A stretch of DNA of 64,000 nucleotides from contig UEHQ01000012.1 of NCBI GenBank assembly GCA_900489925.1, forward strand, positions 248,001 through 312,000, written 5' to 3'. This document shows positions 25,674-34,086 of this stretch, piece by piece. A program made the translations under genes and the position numbers. The DNA comes from Hyphomicrobiales bacterium. GTDB lineage: Bacteria; Pseudomonadota; Alphaproteobacteria; Rhizobiales; Rhizobiaceae. The notes under the pieces are model-generated. The model saw only the letters and a list, made by a program, of their open reading frames with translations, ran no database searches and was not told the origin of the DNA. Within the stretch, counting starts at the first letter, position 1; every line of letters starts with the position of its first letter.

Positions 25674-26537
25674 ATGTCGGAAAAGCATGTTGATGAAATC
25701 AGCGGCGTCGAGACCACCGGACACGAATGGGACGGCATCCGGGAGCTGAACAACCCGATGCCCCGGTGGTGGGTCTGGACGTTCTATGCGACAATCGTCT
25801 GGGCCATCGCCTATGCGATCGCCTATCCGTCCATCCCGATGATTAGGGACACGACCAAGGGTCTCCTTGGCTTTTCGAGCCGTGCCGAGCTGCAACAAGA
25901 CCTCGACCAGGCGAAGGTCGCGCAGATCAGGTTCCACGATCAGATCGCGGCGAGGACCGTGCAGGAGATCGACGCCGATCCTGCATTGCGTGAATTTGCG
26001 ATCGCCGGCGGGGCGTCGGCCTTCAAGGTCAACTGTGCGCCATGCCACGGCTCTGGCGCGACGGGCGGTGCTGGCTTCCCCAACCTCAACGACGACGATT
26101 GGCTCTGGGGCGGAGACCTGGACTCGATCCAGAAGACCATCGCCCATGGCATCCGCTATGATGCTGACGCGGACACTCACGTATCCGAAATGCCGGCGTT
26201 CGGCGAGATTCTGGACTCCACGCAGACGGCACAGGTCGCCGCCTATGTCTGGAGCCTGACGAACACGCCCTCGGATGCCGCGCGTGCTGTAGCAGGCAAG
26301 CAGATCTTCCTCGACAACTGCGCCGCGTGTCACGGCGAGGATGCGAAGGGCAAGGCTGATATGGGTGCGCCAAACCTTGCTGATGCGATATGGCTGAAGG
26401 GGAGCGGCGAAGACGCCATCATTCGCCAGGTTTCGGCACCCAAGCACGGCGTCATGCCCGCATGGGTCGGGCGCCTGGGTGAGCCTGTCGTGAAGGAGCT
26501 CACCGTCTTCGTTCATTCGCTCGGCGGCGGACAGTGA
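25674..26537 (+). CDS. fixP: Cytochrome cbb3 oxidase subunit III (diheme c)
   Basis: A 287-residue membrane-anchored diheme cytochrome (CcoP/FixP). The membrane helix lies at about residues 35-55, and the heme sites are CAPCH and CAACH. It accepts electrons from the bc1 complex or soluble carriers, possibly including the adjacent pseudoazurin. Start ATG at 25674 lies one base after the fixQ stop; an ATG at 25665 overlapping fixQ is also in frame. Normal length for the family. Confidence 0.96.
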   Translation: MSEKHVDEISGVETTGHEWDGIRELNNPMPRWWVWTFYATIVWAIAYAIAYPSIPMIRDTTKGLLGFSSRAELQQDLDQAKVAQIRFHDQIAARTVQEIDADPALREFAIAGGASAFKVNCAPCHGSGATGGAGFPNLNDDDWLWGGDLDSIQKTIAHGIRYDADADTHVSEMPAFGEILDSTQTAQVAAYVWSLTNTPSDAARAVAGKQIFLDNCAACHGEDAKGKADMGAPNLADAIWLKGSGEDAIIRQVSAPKHGVMPAWVGRLGEPVVKELTVFVHSLGGGQ

Positions 26538-26547
26538 GGACCATTAG

Positions 26548-26736
26548 ATGAGCACCCATGATCATAACCCGCTTCTCGGGCTCTATGGCACCCCTCGCTC
26601 CGTCATTCACTCGCGCGTGTCATCGCGCTCCAGCAAGACCGTGACACCGGTGAGCGAGCAGGAAGATCCCGGCAAGATGGGCAGCTCGATCGTCAGCTTG
26701 AACTGCCTCAAGGATCAGAAACCGACCAGCCGTTAG
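26548..26736 (+). CDS. Small protein between fixP and fixG
   Basis: A 62-residue open frame beginning 11 bp after the fixP stop, with GAGGA eight bases before the ATG. It is hydrophilic, Ser-rich and basic, with no membrane helix and one Cys. I do not recognise it. It would be cotranscribed with fixNOQP and precedes the terminator at 26950. It could be a real small gene or chance; the position and ribosome site favour the former modestly. Confidence 0.4.
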   Translation: MSTHDHNPLLGLYGTPRSVIHSRVSSRSSKTVTPVSEQEDPGKMGSSIVSLNCLKDQKPTSR

Positions 26737-26949
26737 AAACGGATAGTGCCAATGAATGTTTCGGGGGCGTTCCGTCGCAGGCGCGGCCCCTTTTCATTCC
26801 GGAGCCTTGTGCCCTGTTGCTGCTGCGGACCTTGCAGCGAACTCAACAGAAGTTTGACCTATCGCAAAGGGAGACCGGCCGATCAGTGCTACACAGCTTT
26901 CCGTCTAGTGGAGGTTATGTCACGCAGTCTCTCCTGCGTGATCCCTTCG

Positions 26950-26984
26950 GGCCACGTCTCCTCTCCGGGACGTGGCCTTCCTTT
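26950..26984 (+). terminator. Terminator of the fixNOQP transcript
   Basis: GGCCACGTC, about ten bases, GACGTGGCC, followed by TTCCTTT. A perfect 9-bp stem with a pyrimidine tail immediately upstream of the FixK-type box for fixG, so fixGHIS is a separate transcription unit. Confidence 0.75.
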
Positions 26985-27001
26985 CGACACCGCTCTGGCA
27001 C

Positions 27002-27015
27002 TTGATCTACGTCAA
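27002..27015. promoter_or_regulatory. FixK/FNR box upstream of fixG
   Basis: TTGATCTACGTCAA fits TTGAT-N4-RTCAA. With the usual -41.5 spacing, transcription would begin near 27050, which places the ATG at 27066 inside the message and a GTG at 27045 outside it. Confidence 0.8.
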
Positions 27016-27065
27016 GGCGTGACCACTGCCGAGATGGAAAAACGGTGTCAAAGGCGGACACCAAA

Positions 27066-28631
27066 ATGAACCTCTATACTGCAAACGATCCAGGCAACGT
27101 CGAACGTATCAACGCCGAGGCGGTCAATGCCCGGCACAATCGCCCGCCACTTTATGCGGCGCGCAAGAAGATCTTCCCGAAACGGGCCGAGGGCCGCTTT
27201 CGTACCTTCAAATGGATCGCGATGCTGATCACGCTCGGCATCTATTATCTCGCCCCCTGGATTCGCTGGGATCGCGGTCCCTATGCACCCGATCAGGCTA
27301 TCCTCGTCGACCTTGGTTCACGACGTTTCTTCTTCTTTTTCATCGAGATCTGGCCGCAGGAATTCTATTATGTCGCCGGGCTCCTTGTCATGGCGGGCTT
27401 TGGCCTTTTCCTTGTAACCTCGGCCGTCGGCCGCGCCTGGTGCGGCTATGCCTGTCCCCAGACGGTCTGGGTCGATCTGTTTCTCGTCGTCGAACGGGCC
27501 ATCGAGGGCGACCGGAACGCGAGAATGAAGCTCGACGCCGGCCCCTGGACCTTCGACAAGGTCAAAAAGCGGGTGGCCAAGCACACGATCTGGATCGTCA
27601 TCGGCGTGGCGACCGGCGGCGCGTGGATATTCTACTTCGCGGACGCGCCCAAGCTCATGGTCGCACTGTTCACCGGGCAGGCACCCGCCGTCGCCTACGC
27701 GACGGTCGCAACCCTGACCGCCACTACGTACGTTCTCGGTGGTCTCATGCGCGAACAGGTCTGCACCTACATGTGCCCCTGGCCGCGCATTCAGGGCGCC
27801 ATGCTCGACGAAAACTCGTTGGTGGTCACCTACAATGACTGGCGCGGCGAGCCGCGCACCCGCCACGCCAAAAAGGCTCAAGCCAAGGGCGAGCCGATCG
27901 GTGATTGCGTCGATTGCAACGCCTGTGTCGCCGTCTGTCCGATGGGCATCGACATCCGCGATGGGCAGCAGATGGAATGCATCACCTGCGCGCTGTGCAT
28001 CGATGCCTGCGACGGTGTCATGGACAAGATCGGCAAGGAACGCGGTCTGATCGCCTATGCGACCCTCAGCGAATATGCCGGCAATATGGCGCTGGCGACC
28101 AATGACGGGCAAGCACCGGTCCAACCCGCTCGCGTGCGCAACGAAGACGGTTCGTTCGTCGCCGGCGTCCGCCACTTCAACTGGCGCATCATCTTTCGCC
28201 CGCGTGTCGTCTTCTACGCCACCGTCTGGGCTTTCATCGGCCTGGCAATGCTGGTGCATCTGTCGCTGCGCGAGCGGCTGGAACTCAACGTCATCCACGA
28301 CCGCAACCCGCAATACGTGCTGGAGAGCGATGGCTCGATCCGCAACGGCTACACGCTGCGCGTCCTCAACATGGAGCCCCGTCCGCGCAAGGTGACATTG
28401 AGCCTTTCCGGCCTCGAGGGCGCGACCATGCGCATCCCTGAACTCGGCAAGGATGAAGGACGCTCCTTCACCATCGACACAGCGCCTGACGCCGCCACCA
28501 CGCTCAAGGTCTTCGTGACGGACAAACCAGATGGCGGGACCAACGAGCTTCTGTTCGTGGTCGAGGATGCCGATCATTCCGATCGGGCGACCTACCGGGC
28601 AGCCTTCAACACTCCAGGAGACGCGAAATGA
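27066..28631 (+). CDS. fixG: cbb3 oxidase assembly ferredoxin-like protein
   Basis: A 521-residue membrane iron-sulfur protein (CcoG/FixG) needed for copper reduction and delivery during cbb3 assembly. About five membrane helices are present. GRAWCGYACPQTVW lies in the N-terminal half. Two 4Fe-4S clusters are indicated by CVDCNACVAVCP and CITCALCIDACD. The C-terminal periplasmic domain is immunoglobulin-like. The start ATG at 27066 is preferred over GTG 27045, because the FixK-type box predicts transcription starting after the GTG. It overlaps fixH by 4 bp. Confidence 0.95.
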   Translation: MNLYTANDPGNVERINAEAVNARHNRPPLYAARKKIFPKRAEGRFRTFKWIAMLITLGIYYLAPWIRWDRGPYAPDQAILVDLGSRRFFFFFIEIWPQEFYYVAGLLVMAGFGLFLVTSAVGRAWCGYACPQTVWVDLFLVVERAIEGDRNARMKLDAGPWTFDKVKKRVAKHTIWIVIGVATGGAWIFYFADAPKLMVALFTGQAPAVAYATVATLTATTYVLGGLMREQVCTYMCPWPRIQGAMLDENSLVVTYNDWRGEPRTRHAKKAQAKGEPIGDCVDCNACVAVCPMGIDIRDGQQMECITCALCIDACDGVMDKIGKERGLIAYATLSEYAGNMALATNDGQAPVQPARVRNEDGSFVAGVRHFNWRIIFRPRVVFYATVWAFIGLAMLVHLSLRERLELNVIHDRNPQYVLESDGSIRNGYTLRVLNMEPRPRKVTLSLSGLEGATMRIPELGKDEGRSFTIDTAPDAATTLKVFVTDKPDGGTNELLFVVEDADHSDRATYRAAFNTPGDAK

Positions 28632-29119
28632 CCGCACAATCCTCATCGCAGGGCTTCACAGGCCGGCACATGCTGCTGGTCATCTGTACCTTTTTCGGCG
28701 TCGTGATCTCCGTCAACGTCACCATGGCCTGGCTCGCCTCGTCGAGCTGGAGCGGCCTTGTCGTTCAGAACACCTACGTCGCCAGCCAGGAATTCAATCA
28801 GAGGGCCGAGGCGATGAAGGCCATGACCGCCTCCGGCATCAGCGGCGTTCTGTCGATCAATGGGGGCATGGTTCACTACGACCTTCACAACAGGGACGGC
28901 TCGCCGACCGCGATCGACGACGTCGTGCTGAACTTCAAACGGCCCGTAGGAGACCATGAGGATTTCAGCATCACGCTTCGCAGGACTGCGGAGGGTCGAT
29001 TTGAGGGCGAGCACAAGGTTGCGACGGGCGACTGGATCGTCGAAGCCGTCTCAAAGCGAGGCGGAGCGTTGATCATGCACGAAGCCAAGCGGATCGACAC
29101 CGCGGAGTTCGGCCAATGA
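28628..29119 (+). CDS. fixH: cbb3 oxidase assembly protein FixH
   Basis: A 163-residue protein with one N-terminal membrane helix (about residues 14-36, GRHMLLVICTFFGVVISVNV) and a periplasmic domain. It matches FixH by size, topology and position, and assists maturation of cbb3 oxidase with FixI. ATGA overlaps link it to both fixG and fixI. Confidence 0.93.
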   Translation: MTAQSSSQGFTGRHMLLVICTFFGVVISVNVTMAWLASSSWSGLVVQNTYVASQEFNQRAEAMKAMTASGISGVLSINGGMVHYDLHNRDGSPTAIDDVVLNFKRPVGDHEDFSITLRRTAEGRFEGEHKVATGDWIVEAVSKRGGALIMHEAKRIDTAEFGQ

Positions 29120-31398
29120 CCTGTTGCACGATGGACAGCGAAGGCGTGCTTGCTTTGAGCTCGACCGCCTTCAGCGCCGAGGAAGTCGCACTCGCCAGCC
29201 ATCCGGTCGGCGACGGCCTGCGCCAGCTCGACCTGAGCGTTCCCGATGTGCACTGCGGTTCGTGCATCTCCACGATCGAAGGCGCTCTGGCCAAGATCCC
29301 GTTTGTCCAGAAAGCGCGCGTCAACCTGACGGCGCGCCGGGTCACCTGCCTCTATCGCGACGAAATGGACAATCGACGGACCGATCCTTCGCAGATCGTC
29401 AATGCGGTCAATGCTGTCGGATACCGCGCGCATCTCTTCACGCCCGCAACGTCCGAGAATGACAAGACCCGAAACCAGTTGCTGCTTGCCGTCGGCGTTT
29501 CCGGGTTCGCGGCCGCGAACATCATGCTGTTGTCGGTTTCCGTTTGGTCGGGCGCCGATGCCGCCACGCGCGACCTGTTCCACTGGATCTCGGCAATGAT
29601 TGCCGCGCCGGCACTCGTCTATGCGGGCCGTTTCTTCTTCCAGTCCGCGTGGAATGCGCTGAAGCATGGGCGCACCAATATGGACGTCCCGATTTCGCTT
29701 GCGGTGACACTGTCCTACGCGGTGTCGCTCTGGGAAACCATGCACCACGGCGAGCACGCCTGGTTCGACGCATCGGTGTCGCTGCTGTTCTTCCTGCTGA
29801 TCGGCCGAACCCTTGACCACATCATGCGAGAGAAGGCTCGCGCAGCAATCAACGGGCTGGCGCAACTTGCTCCGCGAGGAGCGATGCAGATCATGCCGGA
29901 CGGATCGCGTCGCTACGTCCCCGTGGAAGAGATTTCCGTCGGGGATGAGATCGCGATCGCGGTCGGCGAGCGCATTCCTGTCGACGCTGAGGTGATTGGC
30001 GGCGGCAGCGATCTCGACATGTCGATCGTCACGGGTGAAAGCAGCCCTGTCGCCGTTTCAACAGGAAGCGATGTCATGTCCGGGGCCATGAACCTCACGG
30101 GTGCGCTGGTGCTGCGAGCAACGAAGGTCGCCAAGAACTCGCTGCTTGCCGAGATCATCGGCTTGATGGAAGCGGCGGAAGGCGGCCGCGCCAGATATCG
30201 CCGCATCGCCGATCGCGCCGCGTCGCTCTATTCTCCGGTGGTCCACTGCCTCGCTCTCGTTTCATTTCTCGCCTGGGGTTTTGCCGGCGGGGACTGGAAG
30301 CACGCCATGCTGGTCGCCGTTGCCGTCCTGATCATCACCTGCCCGTGCGCATTGGGTCTTGCTGTTCCGGTCGTGCAGGTGGTCGCCGCCGGAGAGCTTT
30401 TCCGCAAGGGGATCATGGTCAAGGACGGTTCGGCTCTCGAAAGGCTCGCCGAAGCCGACATCGTGGCATTCGACAAGACAGGGACTTTGACGATCGGCCA
30501 GCCACGGTTCGTCGCGTCGCTGGCGGCGGAGAGGGAGATCTCCACTGCCCTTGGTCTTGCCATTCATTCGAGGCATCCGTTGTCGCAGGCGCTGGTGCGA
30601 GGCTGCGACCTAGCGCCTGCCAGCTTCGACAGCGTCAGGGAAGTTCCCGGTGGCGGCCTCGAAGCGACGGGCGGAGATGCTGTGTATCGCCTCGGCAATG
30701 TGGCCTTTGCGTGTGGGGAGGAAGCCGAACCAGGGACGGCGGGTGAGAACCCCTATTCGGAAGTCGTTCTGTCGAAGGATCGCGTCGAGCTCGCTCGCTT
30801 CCTATTCGACGACACACTGCGTCCGGGCGCGGCTGATGCCATTGCCCAGTTGCAGAAGACGGGTCTGGGATCGATGGTGCTATCCGGCGACAGGCAGGCC
30901 GTGGTGGACAACACCGCCAAGGCGCTCGGGATCGACAAGGCATTCGGGGCGCTGACGCCAAAGCAGAAGGTGGAAGAATGCGCGCGCATGAGCGCCGACG
31001 GTCACCGCGTGCTGATGGTGGGAGACGGCATCAACGACGCGCCGGCGCTGGCCGCCGCGCACGTGTCGATGGCACCGGCAACGGCATCCGACATCGGACG
31101 ACAGGCCGCCGATCTCGTGTTCTTCAATGAACGGCTGGACGCTGTTCCTGACGCCATCACGATCTCAAGACGGTCGGCGAGCCTTATCCGGCAGAACTTC
31201 GCGCTGGCAATCGGCTATAACGTCCTGGCTGTTCCAATCGCGATTGCCGGTTTCGCCACTCCCCTCATAGCGGCGGTTGCGATGTCCACCTCGTCGATCA
31301 TCGTGGTCATGAACGCCCTGCGTCTCAACTCGTTCGATCGAGCCTTGAGCAGACGGTCGGCAACCGTTGTCCCGGCCAGCGAGGTGAAAATCGCATGA
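29116..31398 (+). CDS. fixI: Copper-transporting P-type ATPase for cbb3 assembly
   Basis: A 760-residue P1B-type ATPase (CcoI/FixI) that moves copper across the inner membrane for the oxidase CuB site. A CTCC-like N-terminus and the heavy-metal domain with HCGSCIST (CxxC) come first. The membrane metal site is TCPCALGLAVP (CPC). The phosphorylation loop is DKTGTLTIG, and the hinge is GDGINDAPAL. All catalytic motifs are intact. Coupled by 4-bp overlaps to fixH and fixS. Confidence 0.96.
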   Translation: MTCCTMDSEGVLALSSTAFSAEEVALASHPVGDGLRQLDLSVPDVHCGSCISTIEGALAKIPFVQKARVNLTARRVTCLYRDEMDNRRTDPSQIVNAVNAVGYRAHLFTPATSENDKTRNQLLLAVGVSGFAAANIMLLSVSVWSGADAATRDLFHWISAMIAAPALVYAGRFFFQSAWNALKHGRTNMDVPISLAVTLSYAVSLWETMHHGEHAWFDASVSLLFFLLIGRTLDHIMREKARAAINGLAQLAPRGAMQIMPDGSRRYVPVEEISVGDEIAIAVGERIPVDAEVIGGGSDLDMSIVTGESSPVAVSTGSDVMSGAMNLTGALVLRATKVAKNSLLAEIIGLMEAAEGGRARYRRIADRAASLYSPVVHCLALVSFLAWGFAGGDWKHAMLVAVAVLIITCPCALGLAVPVVQVVAAGELFRKGIMVKDGSALERLAEADIVAFDKTGTLTIGQPRFVASLAAEREISTALGLAIHSRHPLSQALVRGCDLAPASFDSVREVPGGGLEATGGDAVYRLGNVAFACGEEAEPGTAGENPYSEVVLSKDRVELARFLFDDTLRPGAADAIAQLQKTGLGSMVLSGDRQAVVDNTAKALGIDKAFGALTPKQKVEECARMSADGHRVLMVGDGINDAPALAAAHVSMAPATASDIGRQAADLVFFNERLDAVPDAITISRRSASLIRQNFALAIGYNVLAVPIAIAGFATPLIAAVAMSTSSIIVVMNALRLNSFDRALSRRSATVVPASEVKIA

Positions 31399-31553
31399 AC
31401 ATGCTGATCTATCTGATCCCGATTGCGCTCTTCATGGGCGGCATGGGCCTGGCGGCCTTCCTGTGGTCCTTGCGAAGCGGCCAGTATGACGACCTGCAAG
31501 GGGCCGCCTGGCGCGTGCTCAGCGATGAGGATCCAGACCAGAAACAGCCTTGA
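31395..31553 (+). CDS. fixS: cbb3 oxidase assembly protein FixS
   Basis: A 52-residue single-helix protein (MNMLIYLIPIALFMGGMG). It matches the CcoS/FixS family, including the short charged tail after RSGQYDDLQGAAWRVL. It is needed for cofactor insertion into cbb3. The start overlaps the fixI stop (ATGA). Confidence 0.93.
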   Translation: MNMLIYLIPIALFMGGMGLAAFLWSLRSGQYDDLQGAAWRVLSDEDPDQKQP

Positions 31554-31686
31554 ATACCAACACCCGGCAATCGCGTCGAATCGCAAACCGTTTCGTTGCG
31601 CGGGAATTGCCTGTTTGTAGTAGATTTCATAACAGCGGGCTAAGCCTCCCACCGCGAAGGCTGGCTCGACCAAAGGGACCACTTTC

Positions 31687-32250
31687 ATGCATTTTACGGC
31701 GTTGGCCTTCAGTGTCTTTGCCCTCCTCATTCTACCGGGGCCGACCAACGCCGTTCTCGCCATGGCTTCGCAGCGGTTGACTTTTGGCCGCGCGGTCACC
31801 TTGCTCGCAGCCGTCCTCGGCTCCTACTTGGCGGTCATAATTCCTATAACTGCGGTGGCTGCTCCATTCCTCCATGAGCACCGTATTGTCGCCCAGGCGA
31901 TCAAGCTGATCTCCGCGACCTGGGTCTTCTATCTGGCGATCAAACTATGGACCGACGCACCCCGCGACGGCGGTGGAACAGTTCGGCTGCGGCACCTTGT
32001 CGTGACCACGTTGCTCAACCCGAAAGCAGTCATCATTGGCCTCACGATGATCGTTTCGGACGATGGCACCTTGCGCATTGCCCCCCTTGCCACCTTTTCG
32101 ATCGTCGTCATCACAACGTCCACCATCTGGCTACTTGCCGGCAGGCTCATTCTTGGCGGCAAAGGCCAGACGCCGGCCGTTGTACAAAGGTGCGGATCGG
32201 TCGTGCTGCTGGGATTTTCCGCACTGCTGACAATCAGCGCATTCCAATAG
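31687..32250 (+). CDS. LysE-family translocator
   Basis: A 187-residue membrane protein with about five to six helices. The N-terminal segment ILPGPTNAVLAMAS is a variant of the LysE/RhtB PGP motif, and LLNPKAVIIGLTMI matches the central NPK motif. These proteins export amino acids or similar small molecules. It is slightly shorter than the family norm (about 205). It stands alone, 133 bp after fixS, with no linked regulator; the substrate is unknown. Confidence 0.82.
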   Translation: MHFTALAFSVFALLILPGPTNAVLAMASQRLTFGRAVTLLAAVLGSYLAVIIPITAVAAPFLHEHRIVAQAIKLISATWVFYLAIKLWTDAPRDGGGTVRLRHLVVTTLLNPKAVIIGLTMIVSDDGTLRIAPLATFSIVVITTSTIWLLAGRLILGGKGQTPAVVQRCGSVVLLGFSALLTISAFQ

Positions 32251-32326
32251 CGAACTGAGCAGATCCGCGGTGGAAAAGCGATTACCAGCGCCGAGCCAAA
32301 CTGCGACAGCCGTCAGTGACAAAGGC

Positions 32327-32351
32327 GGAACTTAAGATCGCACAAACAGTT
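32327..32351 (+). promoter_or_regulatory. EcfG (RpoE2)-type stress promoter
   Basis: GGAAC at 32327-32331 and GTT at 32349-32351, 17 bp apart (GGAAC-N16-AGTT). This fits the alphaproteobacterial general-stress sigma consensus except for A where C is usual before GTT. Predicted start near 32358 gives a short leader for the small gene at 32375. Confidence 0.5.
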
Positions 32352-32374
32352 TTCTCCTCGGAAGGAGAAGTGCC

Positions 32375-32572
32375 ATGTCGCCGCAGGTTCCGCCATCAGC
32401 CACCGAGCATTTGCCGCCGTTGACCAGTAACCAGAGAAGTATCCTCGACGCCTACCGATTTGGGCAACTGGATGAGAACGCTTTTCAAGAAGCCATAGCC
32501 GGAGACCCCGTGTTGTCCGACTATGTTCGAAGGATATGCCGTCCAACGGACCCGCACTCCAAGGTCCATTAG
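32375..32572 (+). CDS. Small soluble protein, probable stress gene
   Basis: A 65-residue protein with a strong ribosome site (GAAGGAGAAG) seven bases before its ATG and an EcfG-type promoter just upstream. The first 17 residues are Pro/Ser-rich, then a helical acidic part (SNQRSILDAYRFGQLDENAF). There is no signal or membrane segment. I do not recognise a family. Ribosome site and promoter spacing support it as a real gene, probably of the general stress response. Confidence 0.6.
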   Translation: MSPQVPPSATEHLPPLTSNQRSILDAYRFGQLDENAFQEAIAGDPVLSDYVRRICRPTDPHSKVH

Positions 32573-32695
32573 GCCCGACATGAGAAATGGCCCTGCAGAC
32601 AGCGGGGCCATTCTCGGCAATACCCAAAAACGTAAGATTCCAAGTGAACACTATATCGAGGGCCGGCTATGCGATTGCGCACGGTCACAAAGCGT

Positions 32696-33142
32696 TCAGT
32701 GCATTGCCTCGATATGGGCGCGCTCGAAGACATGCTCCAACCGTATGCGTTCTTCCGCCGAGGCCACCAGCGTCTTCTCCAAACGTCGCCGGGCACCCAA
32801 ACCATGCAAGCGCGAGAACGAAGGTCGGCCCTGTGGTGTGATCGCACGCATGCGAATGCGCGAACCCAAGCCACGATGATACTGCGCCAGCGTCATTCCA
32901 GCCTTGATCAGCAACAACCGCACATCCGCCCGGAGTTCGGCCGCAATCAGGAGCCGAAAAGCTTCCACAAAAGTCGCCTTCTCTAGCGGAAGCTCGATTT
33001 CGTCGACCAGGTCACCGCCGACATCGCTGTCCTTCACAAAGTACAGATAGAGGTCCACGAGTTGGTGGGCTGTGTTCAGCATCTCCGCGTCGGCACGATA
33101 GCCTAAGTCTGGTTGATGGTAGACTGACGTTGAACTGGGCAT
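32696..33142 (-). CDS. Hypothetical protein, 148 residues
   Basis: The start at 33142 (MPSSTSVYHQ) has GGAGAAG nine bases upstream. The protein is soluble and helical, with the segments TAHQLVDLYLYFV and EAFRLLIAAELRADVRLLLIKAG and a basic C-terminal third (RGLGSRIRMRAITPQGRPSF). No recognised catalytic motif. It lies alone between small genes of the opposite strand. Function unknown. Confidence 0.65.
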   Translation of the reverse strand: MPSSTSVYHQPDLGYRADAEMLNTAHQLVDLYLYFVKDSDVGGDLVDEIELPLEKATFVEAFRLLIAAELRADVRLLLIKAGMTLAQYHRGLGSRIRMRAITPQGRPSFSRLHGLGARRRLEKTLVASAEERIRLEHVFERAHIEAMH

Positions 33143-33623
33143 CTTACTTCTCCTCAAAAAGGAAAACGTTCCGCGTCACGATTCGTTCATGCCGCCAAGC
33201 ATGCCGTTGCTCGGTATTTGCTCGAGGCGATGGAAACCATTCTCGCGAGAGAGCTGCCGATCAGCCGAGGCAGAGATCAGTCCAAGGCCGAGAAGCGTGA
33301 ACAGTGCTAGGCCAAACCGGGCAGGAATGCCTTGTCCGTGCCCAAGGCGAGCGGCTGAACACAACCCCGAACCGCGACAACCTGACGCTGCAGCATAGAA
33401 TCGACGTGATACCACGTGCGCGTGAACGCCGCACGGGAGTATGATTGGATATCTGCATGATGCTGCTTAACACCGACGACTTACGAAGGTGGTTGTTCTG
33501 TCGGTCCCTATACAGTCGTCGGTCCGTTTCAGGCGTATTTGAGGGCAGCCTTCCTGCGGATACTCAGCAAAGCACAACCACCTAGCTCCGTCTCAGGGAG
33601 CGATTACCAGGGAGAACACCATC
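33143..33623. other. 481-bp region without a confident gene
   Basis: Holds promoters for the flanking divergent genes. A minus-strand frame ending at 33176 has a hydrophobic stretch (ARFGLALFTLLGLGLISASA) that looks like a signal or membrane segment, but it lacks a good start and ribosome site, so I do not call it. No repeats or terminators seen. Confidence 0.5.
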
Positions 33624-33917
33624 ATGAAATCCCATATTACAATCGCACTCGCAGTCGCAGGTATTGTTCTGGCCGGTCAGGCGCTGGCTGCAAGCATCGA
33701 CATGTCAAAGGTCGCTTGCAAAGATGTGGGAGCAATGCCTCCTGCAAGGATCGTCGGCGTCGCCATGTGGGTGAACGGCTATGCCCACGGCAAGGCGGGC
33801 GACCCAATGATCGACGGAGAAAAGGCACATGCCAACGCAGCAAAGGTCGCCGCATACTGCAAGAAGAATCCCAGCTCAACACTCATGGACGCATTGGATG
33901 CGATAGCAAAACCCTAG
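33624..33917 (+). CDS. HdeA/HdeB-family periplasmic protein
   Basis: A 97-residue exported protein. The signal peptide is residues 1-22 (cleavage after ALA). The mature part has two Cys (KVACKD and AAYCKKN) that would form the single disulfide of HdeA-type acid-stress chaperones, with the helix AMWVNGYAHGKAG between them. HdeA-like proteins protect periplasmic proteins at low pH. The ribosome site is AGGGAG. It is monocistronic. No other acid-resistance gene is adjacent. Confidence 0.78.
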   Translation: MKSHITIALAVAGIVLAGQALAASIDMSKVACKDVGAMPPARIVGVAMWVNGYAHGKAGDPMIDGEKAHANAAKVAAYCKKNPSSTLMDALDAIAKP

Positions 33918-34086
33918 CACATTCGTCGGAGATGAATTTGCACTAGGCAATCGCCGCGCCGGTCCTGCTGGCCATGTCGGCTTGGCATTGGCAGTGGTAC
34001 GGGAGCGATATCGGGGCGCCTGGACTTGGGCGCCTCGCCATCGCTGTGGAGCGAGCCTTTGCGACGGCCTAATGGAAGTCGCAGAG

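Larger units (their letters stand above)
26737..27065. other. Intergenic region fixP-side to fixG
   Basis: About 330 bp with no convincing gene; it contains the terminator at 26950 and the FixK-type box at 27002 described separately. Confidence 0.6.

Noticed and set aside
27318..28646. Long minus-strand frame opposite fixG
   Set aside because: Antisense shadow of a conserved ferredoxin-type gene.
33176..33415. Minus-strand frame with a hydrophobic segment
   Set aside because: Only a GTG start, no convincing ribosome site, and atypical N-terminus; noted but not called.
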